From Desulfuromonadales bacterium (lineage in GTDB: Bacteria > Desulfobacterota > Desulfuromonadia > Desulfuromonadales > BM103): 64,000 nt of DNA. Positions within the stretch are counted from its first letter, which is position 1. The number at the start of each line of letters is the position of its first letter. Positions 7,138 to 16,393 of the stretch are shown here, one piece after another. The stretch spans positions 16,975-80,974 of the forward strand of contig JAQYVY010000010.1 in assembly GCA_030145195.1 (NCBI GenBank), in the 5' to 3' direction. The notes beneath the pieces were generated by a model that saw nothing but the letters and a program-made list of their open reading frames with translations, ran no database searches and was not told the DNA's origin. The position numbers and the translations under genes were made by a program.

Positions 7138-9019
7138 GTTGTTTATCGTTGATCATCTCCCGCACAGAAGCAACAATCCCGGCCACATCCAGGCCATAAC
7201 GTTCATGCAGCTCCGCCTGGCTGCCCTGTTCAATAAACTTATCGGGCAAGCCAATGCGACAGACCGGCACCAACACACCCTGTTCACACAGCATTTCCAA
7301 AACCGCAGAGCCGAAACCACCTTGTAGGGCATTTTCTTCAACAGTCACGACAAAACCAGTTCGCACCGCCTCTGAAACCAGCAGCTCTTCATCCAGTGGT
7401 TTCAAAAACACCGGATCAACCACAGCGAGATCAAACCCTTCTGTCGCCAACTGCTCGGCAGCGAGCATGGCAGTAGCAACCAAGGTGCCGACAGCAAAGA
7501 TAACGCCGTCCTTGCCATCACGTATTTTCTCGCCTCGACCGATAGCAACCGCTTTCGGCGCTACCAGTTCCACACCAAGGCCAGCACCGCGTGGATAACG
7601 ATAAGCAAAGGGTCCGTCGTAATCGAGAGCTGTGGCCATTGCGTGACGCAACTGGTTTTCATCACGTGGCACCATAAAAATGAGATTAGGGATATGTCGT
7701 AAATAAGAAAAGTCAAAAACCCCATGATGGGTGGGGCCATCGGCACCAACCAGGCCACTGCGATCGAGGGCAAAAGTCACCGGCAGATGCTGTAAACAGA
7801 CATCGTGGAGGATATTATCATAAGCCCGCTGCAAGAAGGTGGAGTAGATAGCGATCACCGGCTTCAGCCCCCGGATCGCCATCCCGGCGGCAAAGGTCAC
7901 AGCATGCTGCTCGGCAATACCGACATCGATAAAGCGCTCGGGGAAACGTTCTTCAAACGCTTTCAGGCCGGTGCCTTCAAGCATGGCCGCAGTAATCGCA
8001 ATAACCCGTTCATCACGCTCCGCAAGTTCCACCAGGGTCTGCCCGAAAATACCGGTATAGCTCGGCGGACCGGCCTTGCCTTTCTCAATCTCTCCCGTTT
8101 CCGGATTGAAAGGACCGACCCCGTGAAAGAGATGAGACTTCTCTTCGGCGGGCAAAAACCCCTTGCCTTTTTTGGTCAACACATGCACCAAAACCGGCCC
8201 GTCCATATTGGAGATATTCTCCAAAGTCGGGATCAGTTCATCAAGTTTGTGCCCATCCAGGGGACCAACATAATCAAAATCAAAAGCCTCAAAAAGCATT
8301 CCTGGGGTCAAAAAACCCTTAACTGCCTCTTCGGCCTTCTTTGCCAGGCGGCGCAGATCCTTGCCAATCTTCGGCACACTGTCGAGGAAATTCTCAGTCT
8401 CACGTTTCATCCGAACAAAGAAATCAGAGGTCATCTGACGACTGAAGAAGGACGAGAGCGCACCGACATTCGGCGAGATTGACATCTCGTTGTCGTTGAG
8501 AATAACGATCAGATCACGTTTGAGATGGCCCGCCTGGTTCAGCGCTTCAAAGGCCATCCCAGCCGTCAGGGAACCATCACCGATCACGGCAACAATTTTT
8601 TCCTTGCCGCCCATGGCGTCACGGGCGGTTGCCATACCGAGAGCGGCCGAGATCGAGGTGCTGGAGTGACCGACGCCAAAAGCATCGTGAGGGCTCTCCG
8701 CAGGCTTGGGAAAACCGCTAATACCATCGAGTTGCCGCAAGGTATGAAATTGTTCATAACGACCGGTCAACAGTTTATGGGCATAGGCCTGATGACCCAC
8801 ATCCCAGACGATTTTGTCGGTTGGCGAACTAAAAACTCGATGCAGAGCAATTGTCAGCTCAACAACCCCAAGAGAACTCGCCAGATGTCCGCCGTTTTTC
8901 GCCACCGTTGAAACGATGACATCACGAAGTTCCGCCGCCAGTTGCGGGAGGTCTTCTTCAGGGAGCGCCTTAAGAGCGGCAATAGGATTTTTTTGCTGCA
9001 ATATACTTCGCATCTTCAT
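7127..9019 (-). CDS. dxs: 1-deoxy-D-xylulose-5-phosphate synthase
   Basis: Thiamine-diphosphate enzyme joining pyruvate and glyceraldehyde-3-phosphate, the first step of the non-mevalonate isoprenoid pathway. Domains in order: the TPP-binding domain with [48 protein letters not shown] and NDNEMSI; the pyrimidine-binding domain with [17 protein letters not shown] and [12 protein letters not shown]; and the C-terminal transketolase domain. 630 residues from the ATG at 9019, the family's normal length. A TTG at 9046 would overlap ispA and add nine residues. The start lies 7 bp after ispA, so IspA receives products of the same pathway from one operon. Confidence 0.96.
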   Translation of the reverse strand: MKMRSILQQKNPIAALKALPEEDLPQLAAELRDVIVSTVAKNGGHLASSLGVVELTIALHRVFSSPTDKIVWDVGHQAYAHKLLTGRYEQFHTLRQLDGISGFPKPAESPHDAFGVGHSSTSISAALGMATARDAMGGKEKIVAVIGDGSLTAGMAFEALNQAGHLKRDLIVILNDNEMSISPNVGALSSFFSRQMTSDFFVRMKRETENFLDSVPKIGKDLRRLAKKAEEAVKGFLTPGMLFEAFDFDYVGPLDGHKLDELIPTLENISNMDGPVLVHVLTKKGKGFLPAEEKSHLFHGVGPFNPETGEIEKGKAGPPSYTGIFGQTLVELAERDERVIAITAAMLEGTGLKAFEERFPERFIDVGIAEQHAVTFAAGMAIRGLKPVIAIYSTFLQRAYDNILHDVCLQHLPVTFALDRSGLVGADGPTHHGVFDFSYLRHIPNLIFMVPRDENQLRHAMATALDYDGPFAYRYPRGAGLGVELVAPKAVAIGRGEKIRDGKDGVIFAVGTLVATAMLAAEQLATEGFDLAVVDPVFLKPLDEELLVSEAVRTGFVVTVEENALQGGFGSAVLEMLCEQGVLVPVCRIGLPDKFIEQGSQAELHERYGLDVAGIVASVREMINDKQRIA

Positions 9020-9026
9020 CTTTATC

Positions 9027-9917
9027 TCAGGAGGTACGATTAACAATATAGCGAGCCAATGCCCGCAGAGGCTCTGCCGGATCGCCCAGCGGCGTTAAAG
9101 CCTCAATCGCTAGATCACGTAGTTCAGCGGCCCGGTTGCGGGCTTCAGCCAGACCAAGCAGCGCCGGGTAAGTTGCTTTTCCGCGGGCCTGATCGCTGCC
9201 AACATCCTTGCCCAGTTCATCCTGATCACCAACGACGTCCAGAATATCATCTGCGATCTGAAAAGCCAAACCGGCAGCCTCACCAAAACGGCTTAATGCC
9301 GCATATTGGTCTTCATTTCCGCCACCAAGCAGAGCACCGACCTGAACCGAAGCCAGAATCAGAGCCCCGGTCTTATGGGTGTGAATGTACTCCAGCGTCG
9401 GAAAATCAATCTCCTGACCTTCAGACTCCATGTCCACCACTTGTCCACCAACCATCCCATTTGACCCGGCGTACCGAGCGATAATTTCTATCACACGCAA
9501 CGCCACAGCCGGTGGAATTTCGCGGTTTGCCTCGGGATCAGCCAGTAACCGGAACGCCTCGGTCAGAAGAGCGTCACCGGCCAGAATGGCCTGAGCTTCG
9601 CCGTAAACTTTATGATTGGTCGGCTGGCCACGACGATAATCATCGTCATCCATAGCGGGAAGGTCGTCATGCACCAGCGAATAAGTATGAAGCATCTCCA
9701 TGGCACAGGCGGCATGAAGTAGCCGACTCACAGTGCCACCCACCGCTTCACCGGCGGCAATCATCAAAACCGGCCGCAGGCGCTTTCCGCCAGCAAAAAC
9801 CGAGTAACGCATGGCTTGATGAAGACTCTGCGGCAACTGGTTTTCTGCCGGAAGATAACGCTCCAAAGCGATATCAACCTGGGCGGCGCGATTAATAATG
9901 TATTCCTCAAACTGCAT
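9027..9917 (-). CDS. ispA: Polyprenyl (farnesyl/geranyl) diphosphate synthase
   Basis: Trans-prenyltransferase of 296 residues that makes farnesyl or geranylgeranyl diphosphate from IPP and allylic primers. It has GGKRLRPVL for IPP binding, the first aspartate-rich motif in [17 protein letters not shown] with the two-residue insertion typical of bacterial short-chain enzymes, and the second in [13 protein letters not shown]. The KATYPALLG segment typical of IspA is present near the C terminus. It sits between xseB and dxs, the same xseB-ispA-dxs order found in many proteobacteria. Product length (C15 or C20) cannot be fixed from sequence reading alone. Confidence 0.94.
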   Translation of the reverse strand: MQFEEYIINRAAQVDIALERYLPAENQLPQSLHQAMRYSVFAGGKRLRPVLMIAAGEAVGGTVSRLLHAACAMEMLHTYSLVHDDLPAMDDDDYRRGQPTNHKVYGEAQAILAGDALLTEAFRLLADPEANREIPPAVALRVIEIIARYAGSNGMVGGQVVDMESEGQEIDFPTLEYIHTHKTGALILASVQVGALLGGGNEDQYAALSRFGEAAGLAFQIADDILDVVGDQDELGKDVGSDQARGKATYPALLGLAEARNRAAELRDLAIEALTPLGDPAEPLRALARYIVNRTS

Positions 9918-9931
9918 GGCGATTACTTTTC

Positions 9932-10165
9932 TCAGGTTTCGTCAGGCGACAGCGCTTCTGTGTGCAGACGACCATCAGCACTTTTGAGCAAACGTTCAAC
10001 CTTTGCCTCGACCCGGGTCAACTGCTTGCGGCACTGGTTGGCACTTTGCACCCCCGTCTCAAAACAATCCAGCGCCTGGTCCAGAGGCAACTGCCCCTCC
10101 TCCAGCCGCGAGACTGCATCTTCTAAGGTTTTAAGCGTCTGCTCGAATGTCGTTTGTTTAGCCAT
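9932..10165 (-). CDS. xseB: Exodeoxyribonuclease VII small subunit
   Basis: 77 residues with the XseB pattern FEQTLKTLEDAVSRLEEGQLPLD and a second helix FETGVQSANQCRKQL. XseB binds the coiled-coil of XseA to form exonuclease VII, which degrades single-stranded DNA from both ends. The ATG at 10165, preceded by AAAGGATCT at good spacing, is preferred over the GTG five codons upstream. It lies 14 bp before ispA. xseA is only 1 kb upstream in the same direction, with one peptidase gene between. Confidence 0.92.
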   Translation of the reverse strand: MAKQTTFEQTLKTLEDAVSRLEEGQLPLDQALDCFETGVQSANQCRKQLTRVEAKVERLLKSADGRLHTEALSPDET

Positions 10166-10227
10166 TTTAGATCCTTTCACAACCCCGGCAAACCGAATTT
10201 TCCGACAATTCCTGTTTCACCGTTTCT

Positions 10228-10244
10228 ATGGTGTAAGACACCAT
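10228..10244. other. Short perfect palindrome upstream of xseB
   Basis: ATGGTGT-AAG-ACACCAT lies in the 119-bp gap between the M23 peptidase gene and xseB. A TTGACA sits about 16 bp upstream of it on the minus strand, but no good -10 accompanies that. It has no T tract, so an operator or RNA hairpin is more likely than a terminator. Confidence 0.35.
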
Positions 10245-10284
10245 GCACAGGCCACTGTGTCAAGAGTGTTTATTCAGAAGCCCT

Positions 10285-11139
10285 TCATGTTCGAGAGACG
10301 CTCAGAGCTTGTATCAAAGCCATGGGATCAACCCGTTCACCAAGCAACTTGACCGTCAGGTGAAGATGCGCGCCAGTCGACCGGCCGGTACTCCCAACCT
10401 TGCCAACCTCTTGACCTGGCAAAAGTTCGTCACCAACGTCGGCCGTCACCCGGGAAAGATGTGCATAAAGCGAAAAAAGACCCTCGCCATGATCAACCAC
10501 CACGGTCCGTCCGGTGTAGAAGAAGTCGCCGACCAGAATCACGCGGCCGTTGCTGATCGACTTGATCGAGGTTCCCAGTGGACTACGAAAATCGGTGCCA
10601 CTGTGCGGGGACTTCGGTTTGCCGTTAAGGAGCCGCCGTTTACCGAAGATACTCGCAATCGGATCATCGACCGGGCGCTGAAAACCAGTCCAGAGCCGCA
10701 AACTATGACCGGCGAAGGCATCTTTCAAAAGGGCGCTTTCGCGTGCAATCCGCTCCAGTAAGGGTTTGCCTTGAGGAGTCACCATCCGTTCCGGCAAAGT
10801 CAGTCGTTCCAATGGCCGTTCGAGCCTGATCACCTGCAATGAGAGCTGTGGTGAGTGGGTTTCGCCTTGATGATCAACCAGGACAGCAGACAAAGGATAC
10901 TCACCCGGTTCCACATTCAGGCCTACTGGCAAAAGAGCGATAGCGCCATCGACATCAGCATAAAGTGCAATCACCCTGTCCCGAAAACGGACCGCCCCGG
11001 AAACCAGCGGCTGACCCGTCCAACGGACCACGGCGACTTCGCCATTATGGACCTGTGCCGCCTGAAGGGTCAGCTCCCCTCCCCAGACAACTGAGGGGCC
11101 AACCAAAGACATGAACAATACAAACCACACTCGCATCAT
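10285..11139 (-). CDS. Secreted M23 (LytM-type) peptidoglycan endopeptidase
   Basis: 284 residues. An N-terminal signal peptide (MMRVWFVLFMSLVGPSVVWGG) is followed by an Ig-like region (about 25-110) and a C-terminal LytM domain. The zinc ligands are intact: HSGTDF gives His and Asp, and GAHLHL gives the HxH pair. This is therefore expected to be an active peptidase, unlike the EnvC-like protein at 16394. FGKRRLLNG and RTVVVDHGEGLFSLYAHL match the family core. The ATG overlaps the xseA stop by 4 nt, so it is translationally coupled to xseA, a cell-wall gene inside a DNA-repair/isoprenoid operon. Confidence 0.88.
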   Translation of the reverse strand: MMRVWFVLFMSLVGPSVVWGGELTLQAAQVHNGEVAVVRWTGQPLVSGAVRFRDRVIALYADVDGAIALLPVGLNVEPGEYPLSAVLVDHQGETHSPQLSLQVIRLERPLERLTLPERMVTPQGKPLLERIARESALLKDAFAGHSLRLWTGFQRPVDDPIASIFGKRRLLNGKPKSPHSGTDFRSPLGTSIKSISNGRVILVGDFFYTGRTVVVDHGEGLFSLYAHLSRVTADVGDELLPGQEVGKVGSTGRSTGAHLHLTVKLLGERVDPMALIQALSVSRT

Positions 11140-12335
11140 GAATCGACTTGCTCCACCCGCGTCCGCACCTGGTCACGGGCAAAACGCAACCATAACGAAT
11201 CCCCCGCTTTGAGCTGTTCGGCCTCGGCCAACAGCTTGCCCTCCTGATCGAGGCTGGCAATAACGTAACCTCGATCCAGCTGCTGCAATGGCGAAAGGGC
11301 TTCCAGTCGGCCAGCCGCCAGACCGAGCTGGTCGCCATATTGCCGTAGCAGGCCTTTGATCGCAAGAGTCAAGCGCCGCTCCTGAGTGGAAATTTCTTCC
11401 GGGTAGGTATAGAAATCGCGAACCGTCCGTTTGAGGCGATTATCCAGACCACGCAAGCGTTCGCTAAAGAGAGAAAGCTCCCGCGACATGCGGGCCTGCA
11501 GACGCATAATCAGATGATCAAGATGCGCTTCCAGTTCCAAGCGACTCTTGGCCACCAGTTCGGCAGCGGCACTCGGCGTCGGTGCGCGCAGATCAGCGAC
11601 AAAATCAGCAATTGTGAAATCGACTTCGTGGCCGACAGCAGAAATCACCGGCAGTTTCGAAGCAACAATCGCCCGCGCTACGAGCTCTTCGTTAAAAGCC
11701 CACAGGTCTTCCAACGAACCGCCGCCCCGACCGACAATCAACACATCCAGGTCACCATATCGATTCAGATCCGCAATCGCTGCGGCAATCTCCTCGGCAG
11801 CGCCATCACCCTGCACCTTGACCGCACGCAGCAACACGCGCACATCAGGAGCGCGGCGCTGAAGGACATTAAGGATGTCGTGAATCGCCGCCCCGGTCGC
11901 AGAGGTCACGACCCCGACAGCCATCGGGAACGACGGCAGAGTTCGCTTGCGCTCAGCGGCGAACAATCCCTCAGCAGACAAGCGCAGTTTAAGAGCCTCA
12001 AAGGCTGCCTGCAGGTCACCCTGCCCGCTTTGGACCAGCGTGTCGGCCACAAATTGCATTTCACCACGAGCCGGATAGATGGTCACGGTACCACTGCATA
12101 CCACCTGCATGCCGTTACCAGGCGGACTATCCAGCAACCGATTCCGGTTGCGAAACATAACCGCCCGCAGCTGTGCACCGGCATCCTTGAGTGTGAAGTA
12201 CCAATGGCCTGAAGCGGGTGCCGCAAAATTGGAGATTTCGCCCTCTAGGGTTACGGCGACAAAGTTCGTTTCCACAACCTCCCGAAGCAGTTCAACCAGA
12301 CCGGAGACCGAGAGCTTACATGCTGTTTGCTGCAT
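11136..12335 (-). CDS. xseA: Exodeoxyribonuclease VII large subunit
   Basis: 399 residues. The N-terminal OB-fold (VSGLVELLREVVETNF through GHWYFTLKD) is followed by the catalytic core with VGVVTSATGAAIHDIL, the key GRGGGSLEDLWAFNEE, and AVGHEVDFTIADFVADLRAPTPSAAAE. A helical region and a C-terminal beta segment with QLDRGYVIA complete it. It is the catalytic subunit that pairs with XseB (9932-10165). The start codon is ATG, and the gene is divergent from the ParA-like gene at 12428. It appears to be the first gene of the leftward xseA-M23-xseB-ispA-dxs group. Confidence 0.95.
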   Translation of the reverse strand: MQQTACKLSVSGLVELLREVVETNFVAVTLEGEISNFAAPASGHWYFTLKDAGAQLRAVMFRNRNRLLDSPPGNGMQVVCSGTVTIYPARGEMQFVADTLVQSGQGDLQAAFEALKLRLSAEGLFAAERKRTLPSFPMAVGVVTSATGAAIHDILNVLQRRAPDVRVLLRAVKVQGDGAAEEIAAAIADLNRYGDLDVLIVGRGGGSLEDLWAFNEELVARAIVASKLPVISAVGHEVDFTIADFVADLRAPTPSAAAELVAKSRLELEAHLDHLIMRLQARMSRELSLFSERLRGLDNRLKRTVRDFYTYPEEISTQERRLTLAIKGLLRQYGDQLGLAAGRLEALSPLQQLDRGYVIASLDQEGKLLAEAEQLKAGDSLWLRFARDQVRTRVEQVDS

Positions 12336-12427
12336 TTAAGAGAACACCCTATATCTTGTGGTTTCCATTTGACTTTTACCGAATTTAACCCTATATATTG
12401 AAACAATCTAGCCCATGGGGAAATGTT

Positions 12428-13828
12428 ATGTCAGTACCATACGTTGTTACTATTTCAAGTGAGAAGGGGGGCGTCGGTAAGACCACCCTGGCCACCAATC
12501 TGGCCATCTACCTGAAGGCCCAGCACGAGGATCTTCCGGTCACCCTCTTAAGCTTCGATAATCACTTTTCTGTAGATCAGATGTTCCGCATCAACAAGCA
12601 AAGGTCGCAAGGAGATGTCACGGGCCTGTTCACCGGTGCCGAGGCAGACGATCTGGTAGAAACCGGGCAATATGGCGTCCAATTCATCTCCTCAAGTAGC
12701 CAGTTGCACGTCCTGCGGCGTGAGCTTGAAGACCCGTCCCTGCTGGCATGTTCATTGGCGAACTCGCAGCTTGGCGGCATCCTGATTATCGACACGCGTC
12801 CAGATCTTGACATTTACACTCAGAACGCTCTTTTTGCCGCCGACCGGGTCATCGTCCCGGTCAAAGATGCGCCGTCCCTGGAAAACTGTCGCCATCTCTA
12901 TGATTTCTTCGATAGCCACGGACTCTCCCGTCGCGCTTTGCGCATTCTGCCCTGCCTGGTAGACGCCCGCATCCATTACGATGGCCCGTTCCGAGACACC
13001 TACCAACTGCTAAAGGCTTATGCCATCAACCGTGGCTATCGCTGTCTGGAAGGGTATATTGCCAAGAGCCCCAAGGTCGAATCGCTTAACACCAACCCCG
13101 AAGGGAGAATATACCCTATTCTTACCCACGGCCGCCACACTGAAGTCCATGTGCAAATGTCCCACGTTGCGCGTCAGGTTTATTTGCACACACTGGAAAC
13201 ACAACCGCTACGACTCGACGAAGCTCGGTTGCAGACCAATCGTGATCAGGAAAGGCACCAAAGCGCCTTTGAAGCAAGGATACAGGAATTAAAACAGAAC
13301 TGTCTGGTCTGTGATCGGCCACTGGTCAAGGCAGACGGGATTGAGCCTGCCGGGTATTTCGCCCAGAGCTCCGACCATAAAATCACCGGATTTGTGGAAG
13401 AAGACTGTTTTACCAGCCTGATTTTCCGTTACTTCTACGGCGCAAAACGGACGATAGAAGCGCATGACCCGATCCAGGATTTGTTTCGCGAATCCGCGCA
13501 GCGCTCCTACTTCCTGTTGCAGCGGGCACCGAACACCCGCAACTTTTACCAGCAGAAGCTCTCGTTTTATCGTTTTGACGACAAGGGTCTGGAGGTCTCA
13601 CACAAAACCATTGAACTCCAGGAATTTGAGAAACGTTTGTTAAACAAAGAGCGGTCCGACCTCTTCCCATTACTGGAACGAACTCTCTTTGATGAGCAAG
13701 GACGACTTGGCGACTCTTTCCTGCTTTTTCGCAAAGTCAGCTCGGACCTACCCGAAGAGATCCTTTACGACCAGAACTACGAGCATTTTTCTGCGATCAT
13801 GGCCAAAATCACCAGTCAACTGCCCTGA
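12428..13828 (+). CDS. ParA/MinD-type ATPase with an extra C-terminal region
   Basis: 466 residues. The N-terminal ~260 residues form a deviant-Walker ATPase: SSEKGGVGKTTLATNLA (signature lysine and P-loop), switch region IIDTRPDLDIYTQ, and VIVPVKDAPSLENCRHL. The remaining ~200 residues are not part of ParA or MinD. They hold one CLVC pair near residue 304 and long charged helical stretches, and I do not recognise them. There is no ParB partner and no flagellar or chemotaxis gene nearby. The ATG at 12428 follows GGGG by about 7 bp; the in-frame ATG at 12398 lacks a ribosome site. The partner and cargo are unknown. Confidence 0.75.
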   Translation: MSVPYVVTISSEKGGVGKTTLATNLAIYLKAQHEDLPVTLLSFDNHFSVDQMFRINKQRSQGDVTGLFTGAEADDLVETGQYGVQFISSSSQLHVLRRELEDPSLLACSLANSQLGGILIIDTRPDLDIYTQNALFAADRVIVPVKDAPSLENCRHLYDFFDSHGLSRRALRILPCLVDARIHYDGPFRDTYQLLKAYAINRGYRCLEGYIAKSPKVESLNTNPEGRIYPILTHGRHTEVHVQMSHVARQVYLHTLETQPLRLDEARLQTNRDQERHQSAFEARIQELKQNCLVCDRPLVKADGIEPAGYFAQSSDHKITGFVEEDCFTSLIFRYFYGAKRTIEAHDPIQDLFRESAQRSYFLLQRAPNTRNFYQQKLSFYRFDDKGLEVSHKTIELQEFEKRLLNKERSDLFPLLERTLFDEQGRLGDSFLLFRKVSSDLPEEILYDQNYEHFSAIMAKITSQLP

Positions 13829-13848
13829 TTAAACCCAAAAGCCCGCAG

Positions 13849-15021
13849 TTACTCACGAACCTGACTGAAGGCCATTCTCTTCAAGAGCACCGAAACAGGT
13901 ACAACCTCCACTCCCCTCGCCGCCAAGCCAGGCAGTTCACGCCGCAACGCCTCAAAGGTTTGCGGGTAAGGATGACAAATCCCAATCGCCATTCCTTGTT
14001 GATGGGCCTTCTTCACAAGCAATTCGATCTGACGGGAAATCGCCTCTATCTCGGCCACATTATCGAGGAAGACGTCACGTGACAAGGTCGGCACCCCATT
14101 GCGCTGAGCAACCTCTGTGACCCGACTGTTCCCGGTCGTCAAGCTGTCGATAAAGAACAGTCCTTTTTCCCGGGAACGTTCCATGACAGCACCCAACGCC
14201 CTGGCATCTTCAGTAAAGCGCGACCCCATATGGTTGTTGATTCCGACAACGTGGGGGATAAGGTCCAGAAATGCGTCGAACCGGCGTTTAATTTCCGTAT
14301 CGCTATAGCGAACAAACAGAGCTGCTTTGCCCGGATTGACGTCCGGATAACCCTGCGGCTCCATCGGCACATGCAGCATGACTTCCCGACCACCCGCATA
14401 TCCCATCTCCGCAACAGCGACAGCCTGAGCTTCATCAGGCAGGACAGAAAAAGTCACTGGCTGAGTCAATGCAAGCAGAACTTGGGCCTGATAGGTCCCC
14501 CGACCAAGATCATCCATTATAATAGCGACTTGTGGCCCTGCTGGCGGCGGTGGTTCTTGGCTGAGGAAATAAATAGTCGCCTTTTCCTGACCTGCCTGTT
14601 TCACCGTCATCAATGCATTCTCCACCGAAACGGTCACGGTGTAGGCGTCAGAGAGCTTTAGCAATCGCATCGCCAGGTCATCGATCAAAGCAGAGGGCGG
14701 CAGTCCACCCTTGACGGTGTAGTGTACAGACGTTGCTTTGGGCTCACGTTGCACCTCACGCGAGTCAAGCTTGAGCATCGCCAGGAAGGCTTCGACTTCA
14801 ACAAGCATCGATTCGGTATGATCAACCGGGGGAGCAACCACCGGTGGCGCGACCACGGGAGGTAATTGAACGAGAGCAGGTTGTTCTTCCTGGCGAGCGA
14901 TCAGCACCAGGCAGACAACGACAAGAGCCGCCAGAGACATCAGGCAGAGTCGATATTTATACTTTTGAAAAAAACCAGGGCGCCGCTTGTGTGAGCGGCG
15001 CCGCTTTTTCTGTTTCGCCAT
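13849..15021 (-). CDS. Divergent polysaccharide deacetylase, YibQ-like (DUF610)
   Basis: 390 residues. A very basic cytoplasmic N terminus (KKRRRSHKRR) and one membrane helix (about residues 24-43) are followed by a proline-rich linker (LPPVVAPPVVAPP), an alpha/beta region, and a NodB-like TIM-barrel domain from about residue 165. Seen motifs are VAIIMDDLG (Asp pair), LHVPMEPQGYP, INNHMGSRFTED and IGICHPYP. These match the PF04748 family, whose members often lie next to envC and ctpA, as here. It is predicted to be periplasmic-facing and to act on peptidoglycan or another glycan. The substrate is unproven. Confidence 0.87.
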   Translation of the reverse strand: MAKQKKRRRSHKRRPGFFQKYKYRLCLMSLAALVVVCLVLIARQEEQPALVQLPPVVAPPVVAPPVDHTESMLVEVEAFLAMLKLDSREVQREPKATSVHYTVKGGLPPSALIDDLAMRLLKLSDAYTVTVSVENALMTVKQAGQEKATIYFLSQEPPPPAGPQVAIIMDDLGRGTYQAQVLLALTQPVTFSVLPDEAQAVAVAEMGYAGGREVMLHVPMEPQGYPDVNPGKAALFVRYSDTEIKRRFDAFLDLIPHVVGINNHMGSRFTEDARALGAVMERSREKGLFFIDSLTTGNSRVTEVAQRNGVPTLSRDVFLDNVAEIEAISRQIELLVKKAHQQGMAIGICHPYPQTFEALRRELPGLAARGVEVVPVSVLLKRMAFSQVRE

Positions 15022-15064
15022 AAAGTTGTAGGAGGGCCGACCCCTCTAAATGTTTTAAGCCGGG

Positions 15065-16375
15065 TTAGGCGGCTTGAGTAGAGTCTATGCCTTGAAAAAT
15101 CATCCAGCCCTTGAGCAAATCAAGAGCGCGCATCAGTTGGAAATCGCTGCTGGTCTCCTCATCAAGGTGAACCGGAGCATCGGCCGGAGGCTCTGACTCT
15201 TTACCCTCCGTGCCAAAATGATTCTTCAAATCCTTTTCACGGAAATGGTTGCGTTCATCAACCGCTCGGACTTCTGAAGGCAATACCTCGATATCGGGAA
15301 CAATACCCTTAGCCTGAATAGAAGTTCCATTCGGGGTGTAATACTTCGCCGTGGTCAGACGCAGGCCCGATTCGTCCGTTAAGGGAATGATTGTCTGAAC
15401 CGACCCCTTGCCAAAGCTCCTGGTGCCCATAACCACGGCACGACCATGATCCTGAAGGGCACCAGCAACGATCTCGGAAGCACTGGCGCTACCGCCATTG
15501 ATCAAGACAACGATCGGATAATTCGGCTCAGTACCACCTTGACTGGCAGAAAATTCCATCTGAGCATCATCTTCACGTCCCTGGGTATAGACAATCAAGC
15601 CGCTATCAATAAAGAGATCCGTGACATCAACGGCCTGGTCGAGCAGCCCGCCAGGATTGTTGCGCAAATCCAGAACCAAACCTTTTAGAGCGCCATCATT
15701 TTCACGCCGCAAAGCTTCCAGAGCCTTGCCCAGATCATCGGCGGAATGTTCTTGAAACTGGGTCAGACGGGCATAACCAAAACCCTCTTCAAGAATTCTC
15801 GACTTGACACTTTTCACCTTGATGATTTCACGCTCTAGAATGAATGGCTGTGGCTTATCAAAAGCGTCACGCATAATTGTGATCGTGACCTCGCTGCCAG
15901 GCTCACCGCGCATCAGACGCACCGCCTCCATAATCTCCATGTCTTTGGTGTACTCATCTTCAATCTTGAGGATAAAATCACCCGACTGAAGACCAGCTCT
16001 GGAGGCGGGAGTATCCTCAATCGGCGCAACAATCGTCAAAACATCATCGCGCAACGAAATTTCGATCCCCAGACCGCCGAACTCGCCACGGGTATCGACC
16101 TTCATTTCTTTATAAATCTCCGGCGACATAAAGCCTGAATGCGGGTCAAGTGAAGCCAGCATGCCGTCGATAGCGCCATAAATCAGATCTTTAGTCGGAA
16201 CTTCTTCGACATAACTACGACGTATGATCGTCAACACATCGGTGAAGAGCTGCAGCTCCTCGTAGTCTGATGCCGCCCCGGCAACAGGGACCTGAATGCG
16301 GCCGAAAGAAATCACGCTGAACATCAGGATAACGATCAGGGCCATCAGAATCGCTGACGACTTACGTTTAGACAT
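15065..16375 (-). CDS. ctpA: Carboxyl-terminal processing protease (S41)
   Basis: 436 residues. A signal anchor (about 8-25) is followed by an N-terminal helical part, a PDZ domain (EFGGLGIEISLRDDVLTIVAP to EDTPASRAGLQSGDFILKI) and the S41 core with the serine in NGGSASASEIVAGAL and the lysine in GTRSFGKGSVQT. It degrades or trims periplasmic proteins from the C terminus. The ATG at 16375 follows GGAGG at ideal spacing and is preferred over the ATG at 16393. The order envC-ctpA-deacetylase is a common proteobacterial arrangement linked to cell-wall remodelling at division. Confidence 0.95.
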   Translation of the reverse strand: MSKRKSSAILMALIVILMFSVISFGRIQVPVAGAASDYEELQLFTDVLTIIRRSYVEEVPTKDLIYGAIDGMLASLDPHSGFMSPEIYKEMKVDTRGEFGGLGIEISLRDDVLTIVAPIEDTPASRAGLQSGDFILKIEDEYTKDMEIMEAVRLMRGEPGSEVTITIMRDAFDKPQPFILEREIIKVKSVKSRILEEGFGYARLTQFQEHSADDLGKALEALRRENDGALKGLVLDLRNNPGGLLDQAVDVTDLFIDSGLIVYTQGREDDAQMEFSASQGGTEPNYPIVVLINGGSASASEIVAGALQDHGRAVVMGTRSFGKGSVQTIIPLTDESGLRLTTAKYYTPNGTSIQAKGIVPDIEVLPSEVRAVDERNHFREKDLKNHFGTEGKESEPPADAPVHLDEETSSDFQLMRALDLLKGWMIFQGIDSTQAA

Positions 16376-16393
16376 ATGAACCTCCAGAGGCAT

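Noticed and set aside
14962..15003. GC-rich hairpin near the deacetylase start
   Set aside because: It lies within the codons for the arginine-rich N terminus and has no T tract.
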